Position numbers and translations under genes: made by a program. This document shows positions 43,537 to 52,734 of a stretch of 64,000 nucleotides of DNA, piece after piece. A model generated the notes under the pieces. The model was not told the DNA's origin and searched no databases. It saw nothing but the letters and a program-made list of their open reading frames with translations. How positions within the stretch are numbered: the stretch's first letter is position 1; each line of letters starts with the position of its first letter. This stretch comes from Paraburkholderia sp. BL9I2N2 (GTDB lineage Bacteria > Pseudomonadota > Gammaproteobacteria > Burkholderiales > Burkholderiaceae): positions 124,001-188,000 of the forward strand of contig NZ_SMGP01000005.1 of assembly GCF_004339745.1 (NCBI RefSeq), in the 5' to 3' direction.

Positions 43537-45084
43537 TCAAGCGGCGCGCGTCGGCGCCTTCAACGCGGTTTGCTCGATCACGCGCGCGAGCGTGTCGAAC
43601 GCGGGGCCGATCTTGTCGTTCGGCACGCACGCATATCCGAGCAGCAGTCCACGCCGCGCGGGCGTATCGCTGCTGTAATAGCTTGCGAGTGGGCGCACGA
43701 TCACGCCGGCGTCGTAAGCGGCGGCCGTCACCGCGCGATCGTTCGCGTGATCCGGCAGGCCGAGCACCAGATGCAGACCGGCCTCGTCGCCCATCACCGG
43801 CAGTTCGTTGCCGAAACGCGCGGTGATGGCGTCGATCAGGATCTGCCGCCGTTCGCCGTACAGCGCGCGCATGCGCCGAACGTGCGAGGTGAGGTGCCCG
43901 TCCATGATGAAGTCGGTCATCACCGCCTGCTGCATCAACTGACCTTCGCGATACAACTCCGCCACGCCCGTGCGGAACGTATCCACCAGATGCTCCGGCG
44001 CGATCATGTAGCCGATCCGCAAGCCCGGAAACAGCATCTTCCCCAGGCTGCCGACATAGATCACCTGGCCGGCGTCGTCCAGTCCTTGCAGCGACGCGAG
44101 CGGACGGCTGCCGTAGCGGAACTCGCTGTCGTAGTCGTCCTCGATGATCCACACGTTGTGCTGGCGCGCGTATTCGAGCAGCGTGCGACGGCGCGCGAGG
44201 CTCATCACCATGCCGAGCGGATACTGATGCGACGGCGTGACGAGCGCGAGCCGCGGCGGCTGTTGCAGATCCTGTTCGCGCGGATTCAGGCCTTCGTCAT
44301 CCACCGGCACCGGCACAAGGGTAATCCCCGATGACTGCAGCACGCTGCGTGCGCCCCAATAGCACGGTTCTTCCACCCACGCGCGGTCGCCGACATCGGT
44401 CAACAGACGCACCGCAAGATCGATCGACTGATGAATGCCCGTGGTGATGATGATCTGGTCCGGCGTGCAATTCACCGAGCGCGCCACGCGCAGGTAGTCC
44501 GACAACGCCCGCCGCAATGGCCGGTAGCCGCCGCCGGGCGCGTAGGTGAGCAGATCGGGATTGGCTTCCTTCCACAAACGCGCCTGCAGACGGCTCCACG
44601 TGCGCGCCGGAAATTCCGCGACGTCGGGCACGCCCGGCATGAACGCGCCCCACTGTTTGGCGGAAACGCCGGCTTTGTCGATCAGACGGCGTCCGCGGGT
44701 CGACAGATCGCTGAGGTCGCGTTTCGGCGGCTTGGGGCTTTCCCTGGCTGTACTGCCTTCTTTGTCGACGCTCGCCACGGTCGGCTTCCTGCGCATATTC
44801 ACGGCGGCCGTGTCCGGCCGCGTGTCGGCGACATAGGTACCGCTGCCGGTGGTCGAGATCACATAGCCTTCGGCGGTCAGCTGGTCGTAGACGTGCAGCA
44901 CCGTGTTGCGCGCAATGCCGAGGTCTTCGGCGAGCGTGCGCGAGCTGGGCAGCTTGGTGCCCGGCGGCAGCTGGCCGGTCAGGATAGCCTGCTGCATGAG
45001 CCGCAACGTCTGCCGGTAGACCGGTTCGGCGGCCGCGCGGTCGAGCCGCGCGGCAAGCCAATCCGACAAAATCACGGTGTCCAA
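43537..45084 (-). CDS. MocR/PdxR-type GntR regulator with aminotransferase domain
   Basis: 515 aa with a TTG start at 45084; an in-frame GTG three codons on is a possible alternative. The N-terminal GntR winged helix is at ~15-80 (YRQTLRLMQQAILTGQLPPG, LPSSRTLAEDLGIARNTVLHVYDQL). A class-I aminotransferase-like domain from ~140 on contains RLQARLWKEANPDLLTYAPGG, WIIEDDYDSEFRY and the PLP Lys region VIYVGSLGKMLFPGLRIGY. Such regulators bind PLP and an amine or amino acid. It is divergent from a polyamine-type ABC transporter, which is its likely target through the repeats in the shared intergenic region. Confidence 0.9.
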   Translation of the reverse strand: MDTVILSDWLAARLDRAAAEPVYRQTLRLMQQAILTGQLPPGTKLPSSRTLAEDLGIARNTVLHVYDQLTAEGYVISTTGSGTYVADTRPDTAAVNMRRKPTVASVDKEGSTARESPKPPKRDLSDLSTRGRRLIDKAGVSAKQWGAFMPGVPDVAEFPARTWSRLQARLWKEANPDLLTYAPGGGYRPLRRALSDYLRVARSVNCTPDQIIITTGIHQSIDLAVRLLTDVGDRAWVEEPCYWGARSVLQSSGITLVPVPVDDEGLNPREQDLQQPPRLALVTPSHQYPLGMVMSLARRRTLLEYARQHNVWIIEDDYDSEFRYGSRPLASLQGLDDAGQVIYVGSLGKMLFPGLRIGYMIAPEHLVDTFRTGVAELYREGQLMQQAVMTDFIMDGHLTSHVRRMRALYGERRQILIDAITARFGNELPVMGDEAGLHLVLGLPDHANDRAVTAAAYDAGVIVRPLASYYSSDTPARRGLLLGYACVPNDKIGPAFDTLARVIEQTALKAPTRAA

Positions 45085-45085
45085 G

Positions 45086-45128
45086 TGGTTCTATCCGGAA
45101 TAATGAAATGGTTCCATATTGTAGAACC
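45086..45128. promoter_or_regulatory. Direct and inverted repeats, candidate MocR operator
   Basis: TGGTTCTAT at 45086-45094 and TGGTTCCAT at 45109-45117 are direct repeats 23 bp apart, and TAGAACC at 45122-45128 is inverted to them. Such mixed direct and inverted sites are known for MocR/GabR proteins. TATAGT at 45138-45143 could be the -10 of the transporter operon. Confidence 0.6.
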
Positions 45129-45213
45129 GTAACGGTCTATAGTGAGCCACGCAATTGCTGCAATCCCGCTGCTTTGCACGGGAGCCAGCCGGACCGCAGA
45201 GGAGACTTGGACG

Positions 45214-46311
45214 ATGAAAACCGAAGACGTGATCGTCAGCTTTCGAGGTGTGCGAAAGACCTACGACGGCGAAACGCTGGTCGTCAAACAGCTCGACCTG
45301 GATATCTATCAGGGCGAGTTTCTGACGCTGCTCGGGCCGTCCGGTTCGGGCAAGACCACCTGTCTGATGATGCTGGCGGGTTTTGAATTTCCCACCGGCG
45401 GCGAAATCTGGCTGGATGGCACGCTGCTCAATACCGTGCCGCCGCATAAGCGCAACATCGGCATGGTGTTTCAGAACTACGCGCTGTTTCCGCATCTGAC
45501 GGTCGAGCAGAACGTCGCGTATCCGCTTACCGTGCGCAAGATTTCGGCGGAAGAGCGCGCGCATCGCACGAATAACGCGCTCAAGATGGTGCGCATGGAG
45601 AGCTTCGCAAAGCGCTATCCGGCGCAGCTTTCCGGGGGCCAGCAGCAGCGTATCGCACTTGCCCGCGCGCTGGTGTTCGAGCCGAAGCTCGTGCTGATGG
45701 ACGAGCCGCTCGGCGCGCTGGACAAACAGTTGCGCGAACACATGCAGTACGAACTTAAATCATTGCACGAGAAACTCGGCGTCACGTTCGTGTACGTCAC
45801 GCACGATCAGGGCGAGGCGCTGACCATGTCCGATCGCGTCGCCGTGTTCGATAAAGGCATCGTGCAGCAACTCGATACCGTGGACCGGCTGTATGAATCG
45901 CCGTGCAATGAGTTCGTGGCGAACTTCATCGGCGACAGCAACAAGCTGCGCGGCACGATCGCGAATGTCGACGGCGAGTATTGCGAATTTCATCTGATTG
46001 ACGGCACGCGCCTCACGGGCCGCAATATCGGCGGCGCGCAAGCGGGGACGCCGGCGGTCGCGTGCATCCGGCCCGAGCGCATGAAGCTGGCCAACGGCTT
46101 GTCGCGGCCGGGCGCCAACGCGCTCGCCGGTGAAGCGCGCGGGCTGATCTATTTCGGCGACCACGTGCGCATGCGTTGTGGTCTGCCGCAACAGGACGAG
46201 TGCTTCGTGAAGGTGCCGCTCGGCACCGGCGTGCTCGACACCTTCGCGCCCGGCGCACCGGTCGCACTCGAATTCGCACCCGAGCATCTGCGGATTTTCG
46301 CAGGGGCGTGA
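45214..46311 (+). CDS. Spermidine/putrescine-type ABC transporter, ATP-binding protein
   Basis: 365 aa from ATG 45214, with GAGGAG upstream. Walker A GPSGSGKTT (~residue 44), signature LSGGQQQRIALARAL, Walker B LVLMDEPLGALD, and the Q-loop in VFQNYALFPHLTVEQNV. The C-terminal TOBE domain (~285-365) marks the PotA/CysA class. It is the first gene of an ATPase, binding protein, permease, permease operon whose binding protein resembles PotD/PotF. It energises import of a cationic amine or related solute. Confidence 0.93.
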   Translation: MKTEDVIVSFRGVRKTYDGETLVVKQLDLDIYQGEFLTLLGPSGSGKTTCLMMLAGFEFPTGGEIWLDGTLLNTVPPHKRNIGMVFQNYALFPHLTVEQNVAYPLTVRKISAEERAHRTNNALKMVRMESFAKRYPAQLSGGQQQRIALARALVFEPKLVLMDEPLGALDKQLREHMQYELKSLHEKLGVTFVYVTHDQGEALTMSDRVAVFDKGIVQQLDTVDRLYESPCNEFVANFIGDSNKLRGTIANVDGEYCEFHLIDGTRLTGRNIGGAQAGTPAVACIRPERMKLANGLSRPGANALAGEARGLIYFGDHVRMRCGLPQQDECFVKVPLGTGVLDTFAPGAPVALEFAPEHLRIFAGA

Positions 46312-46418
46312 ACGCGTCGAACGTGCAAGATGTTCGACGCAGGCAGGGCAGATCAAGCAGCACATAACAAAGTCGCACTGAACGTATGAAGCACACCACC
46401 AAAGGAGAGCAACACACC

Positions 46419-47468
46419 ATGAGCAAGATCGGGAAATCGCGCTGCGCCATCGCTGTCGGTGCTGTGGCGCTCGCGCTGGGCGCCGCGCAAGTCAATGCGG
46501 CCGAATTGACGGTCGTCAATTTCGGCGGCGCGAATGGCGACGCGCAAAAGGTTGCATTCAACCAGCCGTTCGAAAAGGAGACCAGCAACAAAGTCACCGC
46601 CGTCGAATACAACGGCGAGCAGGCCAAAGTGAAGGCGATGGTCGAAGCCAAGCATGTGAACTGGGACGTGGTGGAAGTCGAATCGGGCGATATCGGCCGT
46701 GGCTGTGATGAAGGGCTGTACGAGAAACTCGACTGGTCGAAGATCGGCAAGAAGGCGGATCTGATTCCCGAAGCACCGCAAACTTGCGGTGTGGGCTTCT
46801 TCGTGTGGTCGACGGCGCTCGCGTACAACGCCGACAAGCTGAAGACGGCGCCGGCCGGCTGGGCCGATTTCTGGGACGTCAAGAAATTCCCGGGTAAGCG
46901 CGCAATGCGCAAGGGCGCGCGCTACAACCTCGAATTCGCGTTGATGGCCGACGGCGTGCCGCCGAAGGACGTCTACAAGGTGCTCGCCACCAAGGAAGGC
47001 CAGGACCGCGCGTTCAAGAAGCTCGACGAACTGAAGCCGAACATCCAGTGGTGGGAAGCGGGAGCGCAGCCGCCGCAATTCCTCGTCGCGGGCGACGTGG
47101 TGATGTCCACTGCGTATAACGGCCGGATCGACGCCGCGCAGAAGGAAGGCAAGAACCTGAAGGTGGTGTGGAACGGCAGCATCTACGACCTCGACTACTG
47201 GGCGATTCCGAAGGGCACGCCGAACAAGGCGCTGGCCGAGAAGTACATCGCCTATTCGATTTCGTCGAAGCCGCAACAGGACTATGCGCACAACATCGCG
47301 TACGGTCCGGTGAATGTGGCGGCTATCAAGGCGCTCGATCCGAAGACGCTTGCGAATCTGCCGAACTCGCCGGCTAATGGGAAGAATGCGGTGCTGCAGA
47401 ACCTGGCGTTCTGGACCGATCATGGCGATGAGTTGGAGCAGCGGTTTTCGTCGTGGGCTTCGAAGTAG
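46419..47468 (+). CDS. Spermidine/putrescine-type ABC transporter, substrate-binding protein
   Basis: 349 aa from ATG 46419, preceded by AAAGGAGAG. Signal peptide over ~28 residues (AIAVGAVALALGAAQVNA). Type-II periplasmic-binding fold of the PotD class: ELTVVNFGGANGDAQKVAFNQPFE, VKAMVEAKHVNWDVVEVESGD, SALAYNADKLKTAPAGWADFWD-like region near residue 132, and GAQPPQFLVAGDVVMSTAYNGRI. The acidic residues expected for polyamine binding are not all evident, so the ligand could be another amine or amino acid. It lies between the ATPase and permease genes. Confidence 0.9.
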   Translation: MSKIGKSRCAIAVGAVALALGAAQVNAAELTVVNFGGANGDAQKVAFNQPFEKETSNKVTAVEYNGEQAKVKAMVEAKHVNWDVVEVESGDIGRGCDEGLYEKLDWSKIGKKADLIPEAPQTCGVGFFVWSTALAYNADKLKTAPAGWADFWDVKKFPGKRAMRKGARYNLEFALMADGVPPKDVYKVLATKEGQDRAFKKLDELKPNIQWWEAGAQPPQFLVAGDVVMSTAYNGRIDAAQKEGKNLKVVWNGSIYDLDYWAIPKGTPNKALAEKYIAYSISSKPQQDYAHNIAYGPVNVAAIKALDPKTLANLPNSPANGKNAVLQNLAFWTDHGDELEQRFSSWASK

Positions 47469-47585
47469 TTAGTGTTGTGTGAGGGCGTGGCGGGTTCGAT
47501 GCCGCCGCGCCTTCGAGTTGTGAAATGACGCGCGCGCATGCAGTACCCAAGTGCGCGCGCTTCCAAGGTAAAGCAGGAGACAGGT

Positions 47586-48864
47586 GTGACTACGATGACG
47601 ATCGCTGCCGATTCGACGCCTGAATCAAGTGGCCGACTCAAGCGCGAGCTGAAGGCCGCGGAAGCCAGAAAGCGGGCCATGGCCCTGCTGCTGATCGCGC
47701 CGCTCGCGATTTTTCTGCTGCTGATTTTTGTCGTGCCGATCGGCGCGCTGCTCACGCGCGCCGCGCAAAATCCCGAAGTCGTCAAACGCGCTGCCGCATA
47801 CGCTGGCGTCGTTGAGCGCGTGGGATCGCAAGACACCGCCGCCGGATACCGCGTATGCCGCGCTGGCTGTCGACCTCGCCGCGATCGCCGACAGCGACGG
47901 CATGGGCGCACTCGCTCGACGCCTGAACGTGGAGATTCCGGGCTACCGTTCGCTGGTCGCCAAATCCGCGCGCGCCATGCCGTTCGTCGACGACAACAGC
48001 AAGCCCTTGCAACTGACGCCCGCCCAGATGCACGCGAAATTCGCCGAGCTTGACGAACGCTGGAACGACGTCGCGTACTGGCAAGCCATCGCGAAAAATT
48101 CCGGCGCGTATTCGCCGTTTTATCTGCTGGCTTCGCTGGACCACAAACAGGACGCGTTCGGCCACATCATTCCGACCGACCCTGATCAACAGATTTATCT
48201 CGCCGTGTTCAGCCGCACCTTTGTGATCGGCGCCGCAGTGACGTTCTTCGCGCTGCTACTCGGCTATCCGCTCGCCTACTGGATTTCGACGCTGTCCGAA
48301 CGTCGCGCGAATCTGGTGATGATTCTCGTGCTGATTCCGTTCTGGACCTCGATCCTCGTGCGCGTTGCGGCATGGATCGTGATTCTGCAAAGCGAAGGGC
48401 TGGTGAACAAGGCGCTGGTCGGCAGCGGGCTGTTGCACGATCCGCTGGCGCTTCTGTTCAACCGCACCGGCGTCTACATTTCGATGACGCACATTCTGCT
48501 GCCGTTCATGATCCTGCCGCTCTATAGCGTGATGAAGTCGATCCCGCCGACCTATCAGCGCGCCGCGATTTCTCTCGGTAGCCATCCGTTCGCCGCGTTC
48601 TGGCGTGTGTATGTACCGCAGACCTATCCGGGCATCGGCGCAGGCGCGTTGCTGGTGTTCATTCTGGCAATCGGCTACTACATCACGCCGGCGTTGCTCG
48701 GCGGACCGAACGATCAGATGGTCAGCTACTACGTCGCGTACTTCACCAACGTGACCATCAACTGGGGGATGGCGTGCGCGCTCGGCGGCTTGCTGCTCGC
48801 CGCGACGCTGGTGCTGTACGTCATTTACGGGCGCTTCACGCGTTCGTCACTGAGCCTCGGCTGA
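47586..48864 (+). pseudogene. Spermidine/putrescine-type ABC transporter permease 1, one-base frameshift
   Basis: Two overlapping frames make up one permease. The first, from GTG 47586 (AGGAGA five bases upstream), encodes RAMALLLIAPLAIFLLLIFVVPIGALLTRAAQNPEVV, the first membrane segment. The second carries the rest: a ~130-residue periplasmic loop, then VFSRTFVIGAAVTFFALLLGYPL, LVLIPFWTSILVRVAAWI, the EAA-type loop YQRAAISLGSHPFAAFWRVYVP, and GYYITPALLGGPNDQMV. They join if one A of the AAA at 47784-47786 is removed (giving VVNALPHTL). All transport motifs are otherwise intact. This is either a sequencing error or an inactivating mutation. Confidence 0.87.
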
Positions 48865-48879
48865 ACGGAGTCTATTGCG

Positions 48880-49719
48880 ATGAAACTTGCCAAGCCTTTG
48901 TTCGCGCCGCATACGTCTTTCGTCGAACGCGTGTGGTATTTCGCGTTGCGTGCGCTGGCGGTGCTCACGCTTCTGTATCTCATCTTGCCGGTGCTGGCGA
49001 TCGTGCCGCTGTCGTTTTCGTCGAGCACGTTTCTGGTGTATCCGATTCCGGGCTGGTCGTTGCGCTGGTATCAGAATCTGATCGCGTCCGATGAATGGCG
49101 CATGGCGGCCAAGAACAGCTTTATCGTCGCGCCCTCGGCGACGGTGGTTGCGACCGTGCTTGGGACGTTGGCTGCAATCGGACTGACCAAGGCGAACTTC
49201 CGCGGCAAAGGGCTGCTCATGGCGATCCTGATCTCGCCGATGATCGTGCCGGTGGTGGTGGTCGGCGTCGGCATGTACCTGTTCTTTGCACCGCTTGGGT
49301 TGGCCAATACCTACATCGGTCTGATTCTCGCGCATGCGTCGCTCGGCGTTCCGTTTGTCGTGACGACGGTGGCGGCGACCTTGCAGGGCTTCAACTACAA
49401 CCTGGTGCGGGCGAGTTTATCGCTGGGCGCAAATCCGGTGAAGACGTTTTTCCGTATCACGTTGCCGGTAATCGCACCGGGCGTGATTTCGGGTGCGCTG
49501 TTCGCATTTGCGACTTCATTCGACGAGGTCGTCGTGACGCTGTTCCTGGCGGGCGCGGATCAGACTACGTTGCCCCGACAGATGTTCACCGGTATCCGCG
49601 AAAATATCAGCCCGACCATCGCCGCGCTGGCGACCATTCTGATTATTTTTTCCACCAGCCTGTTACTAGCGCTCGAGTGGCTGCGTGGGCGAAATGCAGC
49701 GCGGGCAGTCAAGGTCTGA
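48880..49719 (+). CDS. Spermidine/putrescine-type ABC transporter permease 2
   Basis: 279 aa, PotC-like. Six membrane segments (FALRALAVLTLLYLILPVLAIV; SFIVAPSATVVATVLGTLAAIGL; GLLMAILISPMIVPVVVVGVG; TYIGLILAHASLGVPFVVTTV; VISGALFAFATSFDEVVVTLF; IAALATILIIFSTSLLLAL) and the EAA loop VRASLSLGANPVKTFFRITLP. It starts 15 bp after permease 1 and ends the operon. With permease 1 it would form the membrane channel. Confidence 0.93.
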   Translation: MKLAKPLFAPHTSFVERVWYFALRALAVLTLLYLILPVLAIVPLSFSSSTFLVYPIPGWSLRWYQNLIASDEWRMAAKNSFIVAPSATVVATVLGTLAAIGLTKANFRGKGLLMAILISPMIVPVVVVGVGMYLFFAPLGLANTYIGLILAHASLGVPFVVTTVAATLQGFNYNLVRASLSLGANPVKTFFRITLPVIAPGVISGALFAFATSFDEVVVTLFLAGADQTTLPRQMFTGIRENISPTIAALATILIIFSTSLLLALEWLRGRNAARAVKV

Positions 49720-49866
49720 GTATCTGCTGATGACAGATTTTATTTGAAACGCATCACAATTAACATTTTCCTGACGCTAATCTAAGATTGCTCCCATTCC
49801 CTATGCATCAGCATATCTTCATACTCGTAGCCCTCGATAAGAAGATGCGCTCGACGCGGGGAATCA

Positions 49867-50958
49867 ATGAAACACCAGCTAATGGTGCTTGTGTGCGCGC
49901 TAGCCTTAACGGCCTGCGCGGACCACGGCGCGCGTGACCGGCTTGGCGTTCAAGACGCCACCTTATTGCATAGCGGATTCGGCGTCACTCAGGACGAAGC
50001 CGCGGGCGCGGTCAACTCACAATGGATCAGCACCTATGCGCCGGTCGTAAGCAGCGGCACGGCGTTGGCACTACTGCAGACGCGGCTCGACCGTTTGCCG
50101 GGCGATAAGAACGGCTATTTTCAAGCCAAGGCACAATGCTGGATCAATGCCGCTCAACAGGCGCGGCAAGCCGACGATCACTGGGGCTTTGTCGAAGAAG
50201 CGATTGGCCAGGCAGCCATGATCACGATGAGCCTCGAGAACGGTGCGCCGTTATCGGCTGTCAATCCCGCGCTGCGCACCGTGTCCACGGTGCGCCCCGA
50301 TCTTTGGAAGATCGTCAATACCATCAAGTCGGATCCCGCTGTTGCGCAATGTCCGCAGGCGCTGCCGCCGCTTGCTTGTGCCGAAGTCGAGCTGATGCAA
50401 AGCGGGCATGACGCATGGCGACGCAGTTTCTCCAACGCCGAGAAACGCCTGCCTGAAGTGCAGGACAACTTGCGTCAGTCGGCGGAAACTGCGCTGCAAT
50501 GCAAGCAGGCTGTACAAACGCCGACGTCTGCTCCGGCGCCCGCACGTGGTCCTGCCTCCGCCTCAGCTGCGAATTCGCCGCGGACGATCACGTTAAAAAC
50601 CGATTCTCTTTTCCGTTTCAACGGCGGTGACGCCGCCGCGATATTGCCCGCTGGCAAACGACAGTTGAACGACGTGGCAATGCGTTTGAAGAAGATTCCT
50701 GCCATGCGTGAGTTGAAGATCACCGGCTACGCTGACCGCCTCGGCGACAAGTTTTACAACATCGGTTTGTCCATGCAGCGCGCGCTCACGGTCGAGCGGT
50801 ACTTGCGAGCGCGCGGCGTGAGCTTGCCGATGACCGCACAGGGCAGGGGCAGTGAGAATCCGTTGGTGGACTGCCGGCAAACGAAGCGAGATGTGTTGAT
50901 GCGATGCCTCGCGCCGAATCGACGCGTCGAGATTGAACTCGTCGCGGTGGCCCCGTAG
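49867..50958 (+). CDS. OmpA-like lipoprotein
   Basis: 363 aa. Lipoprotein signal with lipobox LTAC (Cys 17). A helical middle part (ALLQTRLDRLPGDKNGYFQAKAQCWINAAQQARQ; CAEVELMQSGHDAWRRSFSNAEK) and a C-terminal OmpA-type peptidoglycan-binding domain (~240-360): ITLKTDSLFRFNGGDAAAIL, ELKITGYADRLGDKFYNIGLSMQRALTVERYL, GRGSENPLVDC and the arginine-containing end LAPNRRVEIELV. It would anchor at the outer membrane and bind peptidoglycan. It is first in a probable operon with a BvgA-like regulator gene 112 bp downstream, hinting at an envelope-sensing circuit (inference). Confidence 0.87.
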   Translation: MKHQLMVLVCALALTACADHGARDRLGVQDATLLHSGFGVTQDEAAGAVNSQWISTYAPVVSSGTALALLQTRLDRLPGDKNGYFQAKAQCWINAAQQARQADDHWGFVEEAIGQAAMITMSLENGAPLSAVNPALRTVSTVRPDLWKIVNTIKSDPAVAQCPQALPPLACAEVELMQSGHDAWRRSFSNAEKRLPEVQDNLRQSAETALQCKQAVQTPTSAPAPARGPASASAANSPRTITLKTDSLFRFNGGDAAAILPAGKRQLNDVAMRLKKIPAMRELKITGYADRLGDKFYNIGLSMQRALTVERYLRARGVSLPMTAQGRGSENPLVDCRQTKRDVLMRCLAPNRRVEIELVAVAP

Positions 50959-51070
50959 TGTGCCCTTGGGTGGAAAGCTAGCAAGCGTGCCGCACAGATC
51001 GATGCGTCTTCGACCTTGACGCTGCCAACGATCAATGTCGCAAAGCGTGTATTCAGGAGGATTAAGAAAA

Positions 51071-51706
51071 GTGTCAACTATTCTGGTTATCGACGACCAT
51101 CCTGCGTTTCGCATGGTCATCAAAATGCAGCTCGTGCAATTGCTTGGCGTTGAAGAGGTGATCGAGGCCGATAACGGCCAGAGCGCTGTCGAGATGGCCC
51201 GCATACACACGCCAGAGCTCGCCATATTGGATCTCGACATTCCGCGCATCAGCGGACTCGATGTGATTCCCCGACTCAAGCTCGTTCATCCTCCGATTCG
51301 CGTGATGGTGCTGTCGAGTCACGATCCGGCGACGTTCGCGCCGCGCGCGATGCGCTCGGGCGTGCATGGTTTCGTCGGCAAGTCGCAGGAAATGAAGGAG
51401 ATCATGCGTGGGGTAGAGGCGGTGCTGGCAGGCTATACCGTGTTCCCGGTGACGGCTAATGGCGGCGGTATGGCGTTCGCTGGTGGGGAGGAAGGTGAAG
51501 AAGCCAGGATCGGGCTGCTATCGGATAAGGAGCTCGTGATTCTGCAGATGCTTTCGAAAGGCATGTCGAATAAGGCGATTGGGGATGCCTTGTTTATCAG
51601 CGACAAAACCGTCAGCACATACAAGAGCCGTATCCAGGAGAAACTCGGCCTTTCGTCGTTAGCAGGTCTCATCGAGTTCGCGACTTTGCACCGTTTGGTC
51701 GAGTAG
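51071..51706 (+). CDS. BvgA/EvgA-like LuxR-type response regulator
   Basis: 211 aa from GTG 51071, chosen for AGGAGG ten bases upstream; an ATG 36 bp earlier is in frame but lacks a ribosome binding site. Receiver domain with acidic pocket DDHPAF, phospho-acceptor Asp 54 in LAILDLDIPR, and conserved Ser/Lys later (VLSSHD, FVGKSQ). LuxR helix-turn-helix at ~145-205: LSDKELVILQMLSKGMSNKAI, ISDKTVSTYKSRIQEKL. The MSNK and KTVSTYKSR segments are very like BvgA. It is followed at 11 bp by a truncated kinase with an HPt domain. Confidence 0.9.
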   Translation: MSTILVIDDHPAFRMVIKMQLVQLLGVEEVIEADNGQSAVEMARIHTPELAILDLDIPRISGLDVIPRLKLVHPPIRVMVLSSHDPATFAPRAMRSGVHGFVGKSQEMKEIMRGVEAVLAGYTVFPVTANGGGMAFAGGEEGEEARIGLLSDKELVILQMLSKGMSNKAIGDALFISDKTVSTYKSRIQEKLGLSSLAGLIEFATLHRLVE

Positions 51707-51717
51707 GTTTGTGGGCT

Positions 51718-52734
51718 ATGAATACTGCGAGTCTGTCTCGTTCCTCTGCGTCCACATGGAGCCAAACGCTTAAAGATCTGCTGGATGCCGCGTCTGTAGA
51801 ATCTCGCGCGTTTGTCCTCGAAGAGAGCGCGACGAACCTGCGCGAGCTCATCGATGGTGTTTTCGCATTGCTCATCTCGTTTGCATCTCGTCGCGATTTG
51901 CACCTGCGTGCGAACGTCGACCACACTGTCGCCGAAACGATTCGCGCCGACGGTGTCCGGTTAGGCCAAGTCCTTTTCCATTTGCTCAACCGAACGGTCC
52001 AACTCAGCGCGCAGGGAGAGATTTCGCTCGTCGTGTGGGCGCAGTCGTTGAATTCGGGCTCGCAACGTATCTTTATCAGCGTGGTCGGCGGTGCGGATAA
52101 GCATGCTGCCGTCGCGCCGTCGCAGCCTTCGGCTCCAGTCGCTGGTGACTCACAGGTAGCCAAGCGACTCGCCGACGCCGACGCGTGTTTGCCACTCTGC
52201 ACACTACTGGCGCAGTGCATGCGCGGCGAGCTTTCCATCGCGACCATTTCAGAGAAGGGCCCTCGCGCGACCTTCAACGCGCTGTTCGCCGTCGAACAAC
52301 AGGAGCCATCCGCGGGAACGGCTAGCGGCAATGCACAAGCGCCTTTTCTTCGGAACACCACGCAGCCACGGGACGTTTCCGCAAGCGCCTCGTTTGAGCC
52401 CTTTGAAAGCCGTTATCTGGATGCATTGGCCGAAGAGGGAGTCGATCTTCACGCGTTTCTCAACAACTGGCGTGAAGCAATGAATGACGACCTCGAGCGC
52501 CTCAACGCCTTGCATCGTGAAGGCGACTTCGATCATTTCCATAGCGTGCTGCATCGGTTGAGCGGAGCAGTGGGCCTCGTCGGTGCGCGCAGTTTGATGG
52601 AGGCGTTGCGGCGTGCGAGTACGTCGCCCCTGGAACACAGCACCGGCTCAATCGACGCGCTAACGGCGCGCGCCAGAACCCTGGTCACGCAACTCGAAGC
52701 AACGTCGCGCGCATACCGGAGCACCTCACAATGA
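51718..52734 (+). CDS. Truncated, degenerate hybrid-kinase remnant with C-terminal HPt domain
   Basis: 338 aa from ATG 51718. The start (TLKDLLDAASVESRAFVLEES) matches the second half of a HisKA domain; the half holding the phospho-acceptor His is missing. Then an ATPase-like domain with LRELIDGVFALLISFASRRD, DGVRLGQVLFHLLNRTVQLS in place of the N-box, no DxGxG box, and GPRATFNALFAV at its end. An HPt domain occupies ~240-335, with the phospho-transfer His 279 in HRLSGAVGLVG. It can hardly be a kinase, but the HPt could still pass phosphate to the regulator encoded just upstream. It overlaps the next gene by 4 bp (ATGA). Confidence 0.75.
   Translation: MNTASLSRSSASTWSQTLKDLLDAASVESRAFVLEESATNLRELIDGVFALLISFASRRDLHLRANVDHTVAETIRADGVRLGQVLFHLLNRTVQLSAQGEISLVVWAQSLNSGSQRIFISVVGGADKHAAVAPSQPSAPVAGDSQVAKRLADADACLPLCTLLAQCMRGELSIATISEKGPRATFNALFAVEQQEPSAGTASGNAQAPFLRNTTQPRDVSASASFEPFESRYLDALAEEGVDLHAFLNNWREAMNDDLERLNALHREGDFDHFHSVLHRLSGAVGLVGARSLMEALRRASTSPLEHSTGSIDALTARARTLVTQLEATSRAYRSTSQ

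Noticed and set aside
51718..52734. Assignment as a functional histidine kinase
   Set aside because: The phospho-acceptor His segment is absent and the N- and G-boxes of the ATPase domain are degenerate.
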